DNA of 17,500 bases from Monoplex corrugatus (GCA_030674185.1 JAPXFY010000030.1:48059935-48077434); one strand, 5' to 3'. Shown: positions 1 through 8,699, counted from the stretch's first letter. A program made the numbers and translations. Notes: a model not told the origin generated them from the letters alone.

Positions 1-280
1 GATGCTGTTGGGCAGGCTGCAGGAGTCAAAGGGTTAAGGACACTAAAAGATATATAAGAACGGGCCTAAATCACCTAAAACTGTTTCCGCATATCTAACT
101 TCACTCAAACCAAAAATGCACATAATGCATGTAGCCAATTATCAATCTTGAGAGAAAGCAGTTAACACTTTATCAAACACATACAGCTGAATGGACCAGG
201 AGGGCAGAAAATGATATGGAAGAAATGACAGAAAGCAAAAAAGGAAGAAAGAAACAAGGAGAGTGACACGAAGCCCAAAA
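1..280. other. No gene seen; unclassified A-rich DNA
   Basis: No convincing coding signal on either strand. The sequence is AT-rich and leads into the 84-bp tandem duplication. Open frames here run through the repeat copies and show no recognisable protein motif. Confidence 0.5.
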
Positions 281-448
281 CAAGAGTGACTGCCCGTGTT
301 CAAGCAAACAGGAACCACAGAAAACACAAAAGAAGAATAAGAACGCGTATTTAATACAACAAGACAAGTGTGACTGCCTGTGTTCAAGCAAACAGGAACC
401 ACAGAAAACACAAAAGAAGAATAAGAACGTGTATTTAATACAACAAGA
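281..448. repeat. 84-bp tandem duplication of a dispersed repeat
   Basis: Two near-identical copies lie head to tail at 281-364 and 365-448. Each contains the landmarks GACTGCC, CAAGCAAACAGGAA, AGAAGAATAAGAACG and TTTAATACAA. They differ by only a few substitutions, for example GCGTAT against GTGTAT. The same family recurs at 4513-4662 as a fold-back pair, so this is a mobile or amplified repeat rather than local slippage alone. Its identity is unknown to me. Confidence 0.85.
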
Positions 449-464
449 CAAGACAGGCGAAATT

Positions 465-489
465 TTTCGGCCAACTGGCCTTTGTCAAG
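465..489 (-). other. Degenerate hammerhead-like core next to the repeat
   Basis: Read on the minus strand, this gives TTGACAAA, a short stem GGCC with loop AGTT and stem GGCC, then GAAA. The layout matches the hammerhead ribozyme core (CUGANGA, stem II, GAAA), which is known from Penelope-like elements and retrozymes. Two core bases differ (C3 to T, G8 to A), so it would be expected to be inactive. No clean stems I and III were found by eye. It may be a remnant or chance. An inverted copy lies at 8295-8322. Confidence 0.3.
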
Positions 490-567
490 CGTAAGATTAC
501 AAACAAACAAACACCAGTTACAAAAATGTTGAGAAAAAGACTGAAACTTCCCTGCTGCTGCGTCCAA

Positions 568-606
568 ATGGTGGCCTAGTAGTAACAGTGGCTGCATAGG
601 ACAAAA
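568..606. repeat. Dispersed direct repeat, copy 1
   Basis: A stretch of about 38 bp with the landmarks GTGGCCTAGTAGTAAC and GGCTGCATAGGACAAAA recurs in the same orientation at 1512-1552 with about two substitutions. It adjoins the hammerhead-like remnant and may be another part of the same transposon family. Function unknown. Confidence 0.75.
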
Positions 607-1002
607 AAGAAAATTTCTAGCACAGAATTTCCTGAAGGTGGGGATACTATCTATACTGAAAGATCCCCCAGCATACTCACGGGGGTAGAGATTTTATACT
701 TCACAAAGTTACTGTGACTTTGAAAGAGGCGTTTGATGAAATTGTGTAACACAAAGTGAGGACAATGGTATACTGCCATAACTGTGAAAGCAGAACGTAA
801 ATGTTGTCAGAAGTTCCTGAGAAAGTGATGTTCACACACTTTCCTGAAAAAGACCTGACATCAGACCATTTTTGTTCCATATAACCTCGACCCTTGGTGC
901 CATGCCTTCCAAGCTTATGCATTTGCCGCTTCTCAATAGTCCATACATTTGGCCCAAATTTGGTACAGATCTATTCAAAGACAGATGACAACGCCTTAGC
1001 AT
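607..1002. other. No gene seen; unique-looking spacer
   Basis: No conserved protein motif, RNA gene or clear repeat was recognised. The open frames here continue into the CA array and are compositional artefacts. Confidence 0.5.
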
Positions 1003-1030
1003 CACACACACACACACACACCACACACAC

Positions 1031-1067
<37 letters not shown>

Positions 1068-1087
1068 CACACACACACACACACAAA

Positions 1088-1125
<38 letters not shown>

Positions 1126-1132
1126 CACACAC

Positions 1133-1191
<59 letters not shown>

Positions 1192-1270
1192 CACACACAC
1201 ACCACAACACACACACAACACACACACACACACACACACACAACACAACAACACACACACACACACACAC

Positions 1271-1305
<35 letters not shown>

Positions 1306-1314
1306 CACACACAC

Positions 1315-1345
<31 letters not shown>

Positions 1346-1354
1346 CACACACAC

Positions 1355-1397
<43 letters not shown>

Positions 1398-1425
1398 CAC
1401 ACACACACACACACACACACACAAC
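1003..1425. repeat. Interrupted (CA)n microsatellite, about 420 bp
   Basis: An almost continuous CA array broken by AAC, ACC and TC interruptions. In its right half, paired interruptions recur at a spacing of 40 bp (about 1304/1315 and 1344/1355), so part of the array has been duplicated as a higher-order unit. Long Thr-His or Cys-Val open frames across it are not genes. Confidence 0.97.
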
Positions 1426-1511
1426 CTATCTCCATTTGATATGAAACAGTTTCCCTGTAAATAAGAAAAAACAAAAAACAAAGCTGACTGGAAAAAAAGA
1501 AAACTCTGGCA

Positions 1512-1552
1512 AAGTGGTGGCCTCGTAGTAACAATGGCTGCATAGGACAAAA
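1512..1552. repeat. Dispersed direct repeat, copy 2
   Basis: Second copy of the repeat at 568-606, with the landmarks GTGGCCTCGTAGTAAC and GGCTGCATAGGACAAAA. The two copies flank the (CA)n array, about 940 bp apart. Confidence 0.75.
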
Positions 1553-1891
1553 TGGTTTTAGGTTCAACTTCTGAACTGGTACCTTACTGTTCTCAATACT
1601 GCCAAAGACCTTGTAAGGAGATCTGTGGGAGTTACTTTTGCTACTTTTTCATAGAAAGCAAAATCCTGAGTGCAGCAATGTCTTCCAGTATTTGGCAGAC
1701 ACAAAATAACCCACAACAGCAAAACAATAGTCCATAAAGCCCATGCAAAAATCTGTATAAATCAATAAAAAAAAAATATATACACAAAAAAAAGAAAAGA
1801 AAAAGAAAATCTGGTTTGAAATCCATGTCTAGATTAACTCATACTAAACTGTGAACTTCCATGATTGGTAGTTTTTTTTTAACATTGCAAT
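1553..1891. other. No gene seen
   Basis: AT-rich spacer containing an A-tract (about 1764-1810). No coding motif, RNA gene or repeat recognised. Confidence 0.5.
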
Positions 1892-1908
1892 CCACACACA
1901 CACACACA

Positions 1909-1939
<31 letters not shown>

Positions 1940-1997
1940 CAATATATATATATAATATATATATATATATATAAATATATATTAGTTAGACAGATAA

Positions 1998-2068
<71 letters not shown>
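1892..2068. repeat. Compound microsatellite (CA)n-(TA)n-(GATA)n
   Basis: Three arrays abut: CA at 1892-1940, TA with small interruptions at 1941-1983, and a nearly perfect GATA run at about 1996-2068. Compound arrays of this kind are common in mollusc introns and intergenic DNA. Confidence 0.97.
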
Positions 2069-2481
2069 TATCTGGTTTATTTATTCACTAACAGAAAGAA
2101 AGAAACGAACAAACAAGCACATATATACATAGACAAATAAAGACACAAACAAACAAACCAAACCAAACCAATCAATCAATAAATCAACAAATAAAGATAT
2201 CTTTAGATAAATAAACAAAAATAAATAGATCAGTAATAATGGTTTCATTTCAACGCTTTAAGACAAGAACTCTGCTTGAAGCAACTTTTGCCTCCCCTTC
2301 AGGATAAAATGTCAGCCTTCAAATTGCATCCCTCAATACAATTTACTGCTACCTGACTTGTTCTTTTAGACATCATTCATGAAAAACAAAAACCATGATT
2401 GTGAAAGTGAACGATACAATCACTTTCTGACATACAATTTACACAAGTTCAGGGGTGGGCATGAAAACAAAAGGAGGGGAA
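2069..2481. other. A-rich low-complexity spacer
   Basis: Contains degenerate AAAC and AATC tetranucleotide runs (about 2100-2225), then AT-rich sequence with no recognisable gene. Confidence 0.55.
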
Positions 2482-2582
2482 GAGAGAATGAAAGAGGCAG
2501 GCAAACTGACACACAGACACACAGACAAAGAGAGAATGAAAGAGGCAGGCAAACTGACACACATACACACAGACAAAGAGAG
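2482..2582. repeat. 48-bp tandem duplication
   Basis: Two copies of a purine-rich unit beginning GAGAGAATGAAAGAGGCAGG lie at 2482-2529 and 2530-2577, followed by a 5-bp partial copy. The copies differ by one base (CAGACAC against CATACAC), so the duplication is young. Confidence 0.9.
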
Positions 2583-2682
2583 ATCAATGATCCAGCTGGA
2601 CACAACAAACGATTCAGACAGAAAGAGGCATTGCACACATAACACAAGTTCCCGCATGATAACATGTAGTCTGGAGTGGACG

Positions 2683-2810
2683 TTTGTTCAAAAGGGATCT
2701 CTGCACTCGAGCAAGCCCATAAGTACTCCACTCAAACCTGCCAGAAATTATGTTATAGACCCCCTAAGCCTCTGCAAAATCCTATGCCGTGGTAAGTTAT
2801 TGAAATGGGG
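2683..2810. repeat. Diverged dispersed repeat, copy 1
   Basis: Shares ordered blocks with 3916-4049: TTTGTTCAA-AGGGAT, CTGCAC, an AGCCT-CAAAA-CCTATGC block, and TTGAAATGGGGA at the end. The two copies are colinear and in the same orientation. They look like old copies of one interspersed element of at least 130 bp. Class unknown. Confidence 0.6.
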
Positions 2811-2925
2811 ATGACGGGGATGGGGGGCAGGTCTGGATTAACCATGCGTTGGCCCGACACCACTGAAATGATGTAAACGTTACTGTACAACAGGCAGAAA
2901 ACAGGCCAGTACTTAATATCGCAAG

Positions 2926-2990
2926 CTGGGATTAAACTCAAGATATATCCGATCTTGAGTCCACAACTCTTTCAAAGGAGCCACCCAGTC
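2926..2990 (-). repeat. Weak tRNA-like module (second unit)
   Basis: On the minus strand a CTGGG/CCCAG outer pairing encloses a GCTC/GAGT D-arm-like stem and a B-box-like GAGTTTAATCCC. The anticodon and T stems do not form well. It lies about 20 bp downstream, in the same orientation, of the better tRNA-like unit at 3010-3082, which suggests a dimeric SINE head or two decayed tRNA copies. Low certainty. Confidence 0.3.
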
Positions 2991-3009
2991 CACAGGTAAA
3001 AACGAACAG

Positions 3010-3082
3010 TGGCCCACACAAGGGTTGAACCTACAACCCCCAAATTACCAGCACGGTACTCTCACCAATAAGCTCATGGGCC
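3010..3082 (-). repeat. tRNA-derived module (tRNA pseudogene or SINE head)
   Basis: Seventy-two nucleotides plus an A discriminator, the length of a standard tRNA. GGCCCAT pairs with GTGGGCC as a 7-bp acceptor stem. An A-box-like GAGCTTATTGGTGAGAG and a good B box GTAGGTTCAACCC sit at tRNA spacing. A possible anticodon GGT (Thr) lies in the loop CTGGTAA. The anticodon and T stems rely on wobble pairs and a mismatch, so a functional tRNA is unlikely. It is more likely a tRNA-derived SINE head or pseudogene. Confidence 0.55.
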
Positions 3083-3335
3083 ACTAACGTTACATAGTCA
3101 TATTAACAAAAGGCATTTAACACGTAAGGAAAGCCCCTGTATAACTATATGAACTATTCATGTTAACAACACAAATACATAGTACAATCTAACAATGGAT
3201 GCATTTATCTATATATCACAATATGTTATACAGTACATTCCCTTCTGAGCACGGTCTGTTCGGAATCATGTTGACAGACTATAGTGGAACATGGCTTGGC
3301 AAAAGTTCTGAATACATGAGTACACTACAACCCCT
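3083..3335. other. No gene seen
   Basis: AT-rich spacer between the tRNA-like modules and the 3336-3551 inverted repeat. Nothing recognised. Confidence 0.5.
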
Positions 3336-3551
3336 GTCACTGCACTGTTCCAATTTCAACCATGATAGTATAGATCTCGATTCGATCCCCCAAGTGTTAA
3401 CAAGTTGGAAAAAAACTCATGGCGCTTGCTGATTCTTCCTGATCTCTCACGAATATCCAAGACCAATCATGACCTCCAACAACATTTTCCACGTATGACG
3501 CCTACTGACCAAGTCATGGGCTATCATGGTCAACATTGGAACAGTGTGACA
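3336..3551. repeat. Inverted repeat, arms of about 30 bp, 150-bp centre
   Basis: The left arm, 3336-3368, contains CACTGTTCCAA and CAACCATGATAG. The right arm, 3521-3551, contains CTATCATGGT-CAA and TTGGAACAGTGTGAC, its imperfect reverse complement. The interior has no coding motif. It could be a remnant of a small DNA transposon or fold-back element, but no target-site duplication was identified. Confidence 0.6.
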
Positions 3552-3915
3552 GAGATTTAATCAAGTTTGACAGTACTGGTGTCCACAAAACAAATGCACA
3601 GCTCAGGGTAATAAAAGAAAGACAGAAAATAAAAAAGTAACCGACATCAGGTACAGCAGAGTTGCTAGCAAACATAACAAGATCTGTAAAAAGTGATTGT
3701 CCTTTAGGTATCAACAAATCTTTTATGTGATAACATCAAACTATTAACTAAATTAATTCTGACCTCCTCCCACGAAAATTTTTTTTTTACAAAAGTGCTA
3801 ACAATAACGTCTAATCTAACTGTGCGCACAGTCAATGGAGTGCAAGATTCTGTCCCCTCTACCATGGGAACTATCACTAAAAGGTATGTGGAGGTTTTAT
3901 CTGTTGAGCCTGTAG
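3552..3915. other. No gene seen
   Basis: AT-rich spacer between the 3336-3551 inverted repeat and the second dispersed repeat copy. Nothing recognised. Confidence 0.5.
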
Positions 3916-4049
3916 TTTGTTCAAGAGGGATTCACTGCACCCTGACAATTCTGTTTACCTGCTCTCCACCCAAATATGCTAGTAATTATCTGGCACATTT
4001 CTTGAGCCTGGACAAAACCCTATGCGTTGGCAGGGTCTTGAAATGGGGA
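3916..4049. repeat. Diverged dispersed repeat, copy 2
   Basis: Colinear with 2683-2810. Shared blocks are TTTGTTCAAGAGGGAT, CTGCAC, AGCCTGGACAAAACCCTATGC and TTGAAATGGGGA. Flanking sequence differs, consistent with two independent insertions of one old element. Confidence 0.6.
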
Positions 4050-4502
4050 GGGAGGGTACACTGGGACTTTTGTCCTTACTCTTTAAAGCATCGCTTTCAT
4101 CCAATTATACTGCACTAAAGGTTAACAAGATGGTTAAGCCATCCTAAAACCTAACCTTTCCACACCCAGATTTGAAGCAATTGTCCTTGAATACTACACT
4201 ATAAAAATATTACATCAGTCTAAATCCTTTAATAAAATGGGTGATGCTGCACTTCAGTGACGTGCTCTGAAGGGGGAGAACAGCCTGAGTTTCATACTGT
4301 AAATCCAATGTGACAAAAGATATGAATATGAAAAATATTAGATCCAGCTGAATCCTTGTAAAAGTATGCATAACAGCAGGGTGAAACAAAACAGAAAGTA
4401 ACTGGAATCCAACTGGAAAGTCACACAAGCTTGTGTGGCCCACAACCTTACCCACACTTGATTCTAATCTTTGTAATGACCAAGAAGATGATCTAACTAA
4501 AT
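4050..4502. other. No gene seen
   Basis: No coding motif, RNA gene or clear repeat recognised between the dispersed repeat and the fold-back insert. Confidence 0.45.
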
Positions 4503-4672
4503 TGTCACATTTCGAAAACAAGTCTGACTGCCCGCGTCCAAGCAAACAGGAAGCAGAAAAAACACGAAAGAAGAATAAGAACGCGTGTTTACGTGTAATA
4601 CAACAAGTGCTTGTTGTATTAAATACGCATTCTTATTGTTCTTTCGTGTTTTTTCTGCTTCCTGTCACATTT
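4503..4672. mobile_element. Fold-back insert flanked by a 10-bp direct repeat
   Basis: The left arm, 4546-4607, and the right arm, 4610-4665, are near-perfect reverse complements (AACAGGAAGCAGAAAAAACAC against its complement, then AGAAGAATAAGAACG, then ACAACAAG) with only about 2 bp between them. The transcript or single strand would form a hairpin of over 50 bp. The decamer TGTCACATTT occurs at 4503-4512 and again at 4663-4672, exactly flanking the block, and reads like a target-site duplication. Both arms belong to the family tandemly duplicated at 281-448. Alternative origin: inverted duplication by template switching. Confidence 0.75.
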
Positions 4673-5117
4673 ATGATAACTCGCATACTGTGACTGAATT
4701 ACTGTGACAACCGAGTCAACATAAATAAATTAACCTCCTAGGTAAATGCATTTATGCTTTCTCTTGTTTTTCTTTAGTTTTGTTTATGACTTTCAGCTGG
4801 ACAAGAGCTGTCTTTCAATATCAGCAAAGATCCATCTTTAAACAGCGAACGCACTGACAACTTTAACAATAAAACACACCTTTAACATCAGTAAAGATCC
4901 CTCTATAAACGGTAAACGTGCTGACAACGTTAACACAGAAACAGATGGTCTAACATATCCACATGCAACCGAGGTCCCTCTGAACCAATTCTCCATTTTC
5001 AAAGAAAGCAAAGATTAAAAAAAGTAAACAATGAAAAAAACACAATCCCCAGGTCAGATCCGATCCAGAAGACTAAAAAATGACCAGGACATAATTATCT
5101 AGTACATATAGAAATCA
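4673..5117 (-). other. Likely 3' UTR / downstream flank of CPTP
   Basis: This lies directly downstream of the CPTP stop codon on the minus strand and holds no recognisable gene. No canonical AATAAA signal was found on the minus strand. CATAAA variants occur near 4670, 4750 and 4790, and an ATTAAA at about 4228-4233. The 3' end is therefore not placed. Confidence 0.35.
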
Positions 5118-5628
5118 CTAAGGTAGATCTAGGAGATTATGTGTGGAATACAGCTCCTGTATTATATCATACACAACATTCAGCTGCTCAGTCAGCCTGG
5201 TCAATATTGCCATCCCTTCATCATTGTCTGCTACCCTCATCTTCTCCAGCATGGAGACACGGTCAGGGAGGACGTACATGGCCATATGCACCGTTTTTAT
5301 CACCAGCCAGTGATGGAACTTGGCCGCCGTGCTGTCAAACACATTTGTGGCTTCCTTGGAGAAATTGCAAGAGTTGTCCGTGTCCTTGATCTTGGTCAGG
5401 AAAGCGCTGAAGAACTCGAATGCGCGGTGGAGGCGTAGAAGCGTGCGGCATCCTGATTCAATATCTCCCTGGTCAGTGAGGTCGTTGTCCATTTCATACT
5501 TGACCATACTTTGCACAGTCTTGAAGTTTTCGCCGTTCTCGCTCTTCTGATAGTCACGCAGGATGCCAATTTTGTCCATTATATCTGCTGTTATAAAGCC
5601 GAAGATGGCACCAAAAGTCTTGAAAAAT
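5118..5628 (-). CDS. CPTP: Ceramide-1-phosphate transfer protein, last coding exon
   Basis: Encodes 169 C-terminal residues of a GLTP-fold lipid transfer protein that moves ceramide-1-phosphate between membranes in the cytosol. Seen directly: an acceptor CTGTCAG at 5635-5629, the stop TAG at 5120-5118, and colinearity with human CPTP as recalled. Matching motifs are FGAIFGFITAD, SGCRTLLRLHRA, FHHWLVIKTV, and the terminal YSTHNLLDLP. In the joined 213-aa protein the likely headgroup residues are D59, K63, R105, R109 and H149, corresponding to human D56, K60, R106, R110 and H150 as recalled. The exon starts with one nucleotide that completes a Lys codon from exon 1 at 15360, so the phase fits. 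No frameshift or stop is present, so the gene looks functional. GLTP itself or another GLTP-domain protein is less likely, because the SGCRTLLRLHRA and LLDLP signatures are CPTP-like. Confidence 0.93.
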
Positions 5629-5635
5629 CTGACAG

Positions 5636-5980
5636 AGGAGAAAAACGGCCAGTAAATACACTGATGTCACACACATCAAGAATATACGTCAGTCATTTAA
5701 TTACACATAAATGTATCAGTCGTTTAATCATAACTTTTTAATGACTGATTACAATCATAAAAAAAATCAAATGCATCTGATAAAAAAATCAAATCATTTA
5801 TATGAAACACGCTATACCAAACAACTAAACTTTCAGTGTGTTGATTGTGACACGGCATATGGTTTTCATGGATCATTCAATGGCCGTAGTTTTGAAACAC
5901 TCTGGGACAAACCACCTGAACATTAATTAATAAAAAAAAGAAAGTGATTTCGAGCGTTCCCTATACAAATTCTACATCAA
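5636..5980. other. No gene seen (CPTP intron)
   Basis: AT-rich intron sequence. A 71-codon open frame at 5711-5926 has no recognisable motif and I do not regard it as a gene. Confidence 0.5.
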
Positions 5981-6073
5981 CGTTATTAAATCTGTTGTTC
6001 ACATACAATGATTACATTAACTGTATTAAATCTGTTCTTCACATACAATGATTACATTAACTGTATTAAATCT
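5981..6073. repeat. 40-bp tandem repeat, 2.3 copies
   Basis: Copies lie at 5981-6020 and 6021-6060, with a partial copy at 6061-6073. The unit runs from CTGTATTAAATCTGTTCTTC to ACATACAATGATTACATTAA. Only a few substitutions separate the copies. Confidence 0.9.
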
Positions 6074-6429
6074 ATTAAACAGTGAGATAAACAGTAAATC
6101 TGTGATAAATATCTATTCTGTTTATTGTATATATCAAGGGAAATGTTACCACTATTGAATATTGCCAAACGTTAGAGTGGACTGTAAGCAAACTGAGTTC
6201 TTCATTATTCACAATTCAGTCATTCAAATGAAGATATCTTAGAAATGAACAAAGAAGAATTTTTTTCTGTAGGTTGGTGGGCTAGTTAGTTGTTGTTCTC
6301 CATATTTTTCAGCATTATTTCTTCATACTGAAAAGATAAAAATCTTATTTTCTCAAAATCGTGCAATATCTATTCTTCCATGCAACATCATATACACTGT
6401 AATAAAGTGCTGCATAATATCAATAAATA
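6074..6429. other. No gene seen (CPTP intron)
   Basis: AT-rich spacer between the 40-bp tandem repeat and the 3' end of the LINE remnant. Nothing recognised. Confidence 0.5.
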
Positions 6430-8285
6430 AAATATATATAAGCAGACAACCAGTATCAAAACCCGAATGGAGAGTCTGGGCAGGGGCATACATTCAGAGG
6501 TGGTCATGAAGATAAACAGGTTTAGTACCTTTGATACACTTGTACTGAGTTGTAGAATAATGTCGTGATTTTGTATAAAATTCTTTGAGAAAAAACAGCA
6601 CAGCCAGTGACAGCCAGTGACAGCCAGTGACAGCCAGTGACAGCCAGTGACAGCCAGTGGGAAAAAAAGAAGCAAGAAAGTGACATGATCATGCTTCTTT
6701 TTATAAAGAGCAAGAAGGACCGCAGAATTATGAATACGTTGGAAGCATGCAACAGAAAAAGCAGGAAAGCCAAAGAGCAAAGCATTACAATACTCGATGC
6801 GAGACAAGGTCAGAGAAGTCACAAGTTTAGATGCTGCTAAACCTGAAAGTTACTGGTGAACTGAAATGTCAGAGTTGACGGTAACAAGAGTGACATGTTT
6901 GGGTGATGAATTCCTGCTTATTATAGGGAGTTGAGGATCAAGAACAATGCCAAGGTTCTTGACTAATTCAGAGAGTACAACTACAACAGAGCTGTCACCT
7001 AGTTGGATAGAACAAACATTTACAGTGGAAAGCTTGTGCTTTGTGCAAGTGAACATTGCTTCATTCTTATCTCCATTCACTGTAGCTTATTCTGTTTCAT
7101 CCAATTCTGGATTTTCTGACACAACAGTTCAAGGTTTCAGAAAGAAGAGTTGAAATATTTTCAGGAAATGCACTGTTGTCAAGCTGGGAGTCATCAGTAT
7201 AAAAATCATATTTGATGTTGTGCTGACTGATGACATTGGCACGTGGTGAGGTGTAGAGTCTGAAAAGAACTGGCCTAAATGCAAAGCCTTGGAAGACCCC
7301 ATATGCAAGTTTATCTGGCTGGGATTTACTACATTTACACTCATTTATCACGACAGACTGAGCTGAAAGCAGTTAGATAGGTATGATATACTAAACCACG
7401 AAAGAGTAGTATCTTGGATTCCAATTGTGTGCTCCAGCCAAGAGAGGAGGATGTGATGGTCATGGTGTCAAAGGCAGCAGACAGATCTAAAAGAATAAGT
7501 AGTGAAATTCAGCCACAGTTGGCTGAAAGTAACAAATCATTAAGAACGTGAACGAGAGCAGTTTTGGTGCTGCAATCAGTACGGTAAGCTGATTGAATGG
7601 GGTGGTAAAGACTGTTGGCTAAGAGATGATTATTCAGCCATTTCAAAACCACTTTCTAAAGGAGCTTGGAAAGCTGGACAGAGGATGATCATTTTTTTAG
7701 AATGTTAGGATCAAGGTTATTCTTTTTCAGCAGAAGTCAAACAATGGCTGTTTTGAAAAAAAATAACATAGGAGAGTTTCAGTGAGAGGTGTTGATAATA
7801 TGCGTTATGGATGGAAGAAACTCACGAAGTGATTGTGAAAAGAGACAGGCAGGTATAGGGTTAAGTTGATAAGACTTGAGTGGCATTTCTTTCAGGATGC
7901 TGACAATCAGAGTGTCAGAAACTGGTTGAAATTCAGTGAGTGGGAGGCCTGTGAATGGAGGAGGATGAGGATGAGGTGGAAGAAAAGCGGTTTTGTATAA
8001 TTTGGGTGAAAGATGGTTAACTTCGGAATAGAAAAATGTTGAAAAAGCCTCTGGACGATCTGGAGAACTGATGTCAGAGAGAAGTGGAGACAACTTTGTA
8101 GTACCTAAAAGATCAGACATGATAGAAGACAGGTGTTTTGTACTTGTGGATCATTCAAGGATCTGGGCAAAATAATACGCAGTTTTAGCTTCTAGGATCA
8201 TTTTTGTGACTTTTTTCACATGCTCTCAAAAAAAACTGAATGAACTACAAGTTTAGAGGAATGCCACTGACGTTTGGCATGTCTA
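6430..8285 (-). mobile_element. L2/CR1-type LINE remnant (ORF2, reverse transcriptase)
   Basis: Fragments of one non-LTR retrotransposon polyprotein read in order on the minus strand across several frames. They start with the pre-RT segment with AKTAYYFAQILE (about 8200) and SDLLGTTKLSPLLSDI to SPDRPEAFSTFF (8120-8020). Next are LLDLSAAFDT (RT block A, 7493-7464), a decayed GVPQG-type box reading GVFQGFAFRPVLF (about 7300), and YTDD in place of YADD (7201-7190). Then come a LGIVLDPQL segment (about 6950), LSRIEYCNALLFGFP (about 6820), HDHVTFLL (about 6690), and a decayed tail resembling the YLHDLL / LRSS region near 6500-6440. Frameshifts, stops and lost motif residues show it is dead. The endonuclease domain is absent, so it is 5'-truncated near 8285. 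The clade is inferred from motif style; CR1 and L2 cannot be separated here. Confidence 0.85.
6601..6660. repeat. 10-bp minisatellite, six copies, inside the LINE
   Basis: Six copies of CAGCCAGTGA (the last ends TGG) in perfect tandem. On the LINE strand they read CACTGGCTGT, encoding HWL-type residues at the place where the family normally has its LHWLPV motif. The array therefore grew from that codon block. Ten is not a multiple of three, so the expansion itself disturbs the frame. Confidence 0.95.
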
Positions 8286-8294
8286 CAACTACAA

Positions 8295-8322
8295 GTTTGA
8301 CAAAAGGCCAGTTGGCTGAACA
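8295..8322 (+). repeat. Inverted copy of the hammerhead-like repeat segment
   Basis: The plus strand reads TTTGACAAAAGGCCAGTTGG followed by CTGAAC, close to the minus-strand reading of 465-489. It abuts the truncated 5' end of the LINE remnant. The core is more decayed than at 465-489 (GAAC in place of GAAA). Confidence 0.5.
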
Positions 8323-8699
8323 ATTTGTGCCTCTCTTATTCTGTTATTGCAATCTAATTCACGGCTGTTCCAACCAGACTCTTTAGTTGCAGAAGCCCTA
8401 AGCTGTGACCTGACCTTATTTCAGTGGGAGAGGACTGACCATGGACATTACGCCTGCTTATAGCGGTTGTGCAGTGGAAGGAAGAAAAATGAGTCAGTTG
8501 CTAAATAGTCTTAGATGTTACAGTGCCTTTTAACAGTCTATCTGATATATAAATGACAGTGTTGCTGATACAAACAGCTTTAAAATGATACCAAACATGA
8601 CCAGATTAGTCTAGTAGGCTATGTTACCACATCCTGTACAAAACAGGCTAAATTCCATGGAGTAGAGTGAATTTGTCAAGATCTCAGGGTTTTTTTATT
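8323..8699. other. No gene seen (CPTP intron)
   Basis: AT-rich intron sequence with no coding motif or repeat recognised. Confidence 0.5.

Noticed and set aside
142..597. 151-codon minus-strand open frame with internal protein repeats
   Set aside because: The repeats are just the 84-bp DNA duplication translated. There is no domain and the family also occurs as a non-coding fold-back.
1003..1425. Long open frames of Thr-His or Cys-Val repeats
   Set aside because: Any frame through (CA)n or (TG)n stays open. They have no other sequence content, start signals or family motifs. The same applies to frames at 8880-9203, 9708-10863, 13774-14598 and 15921-16555.
2379..2814. Overlapping open frames over the 48-bp duplication
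   Set aside because: Their content is low-complexity purine-rich repeat, with no conserved motif.
3010..3082. Functional tRNA gene
   Set aside because: Acceptor stem and B box are good, but anticodon and T stems depend on wobble pairs and a mismatch, and it sits in a repeat cluster. A SINE head or pseudogene fits better.
5711..5926. Small plus-strand open frame with a CVDCD motif
   Set aside because: Two cysteines alone do not make a zinc finger. There is no homology I recognise and it lies in an AT-rich part of the CPTP intron.
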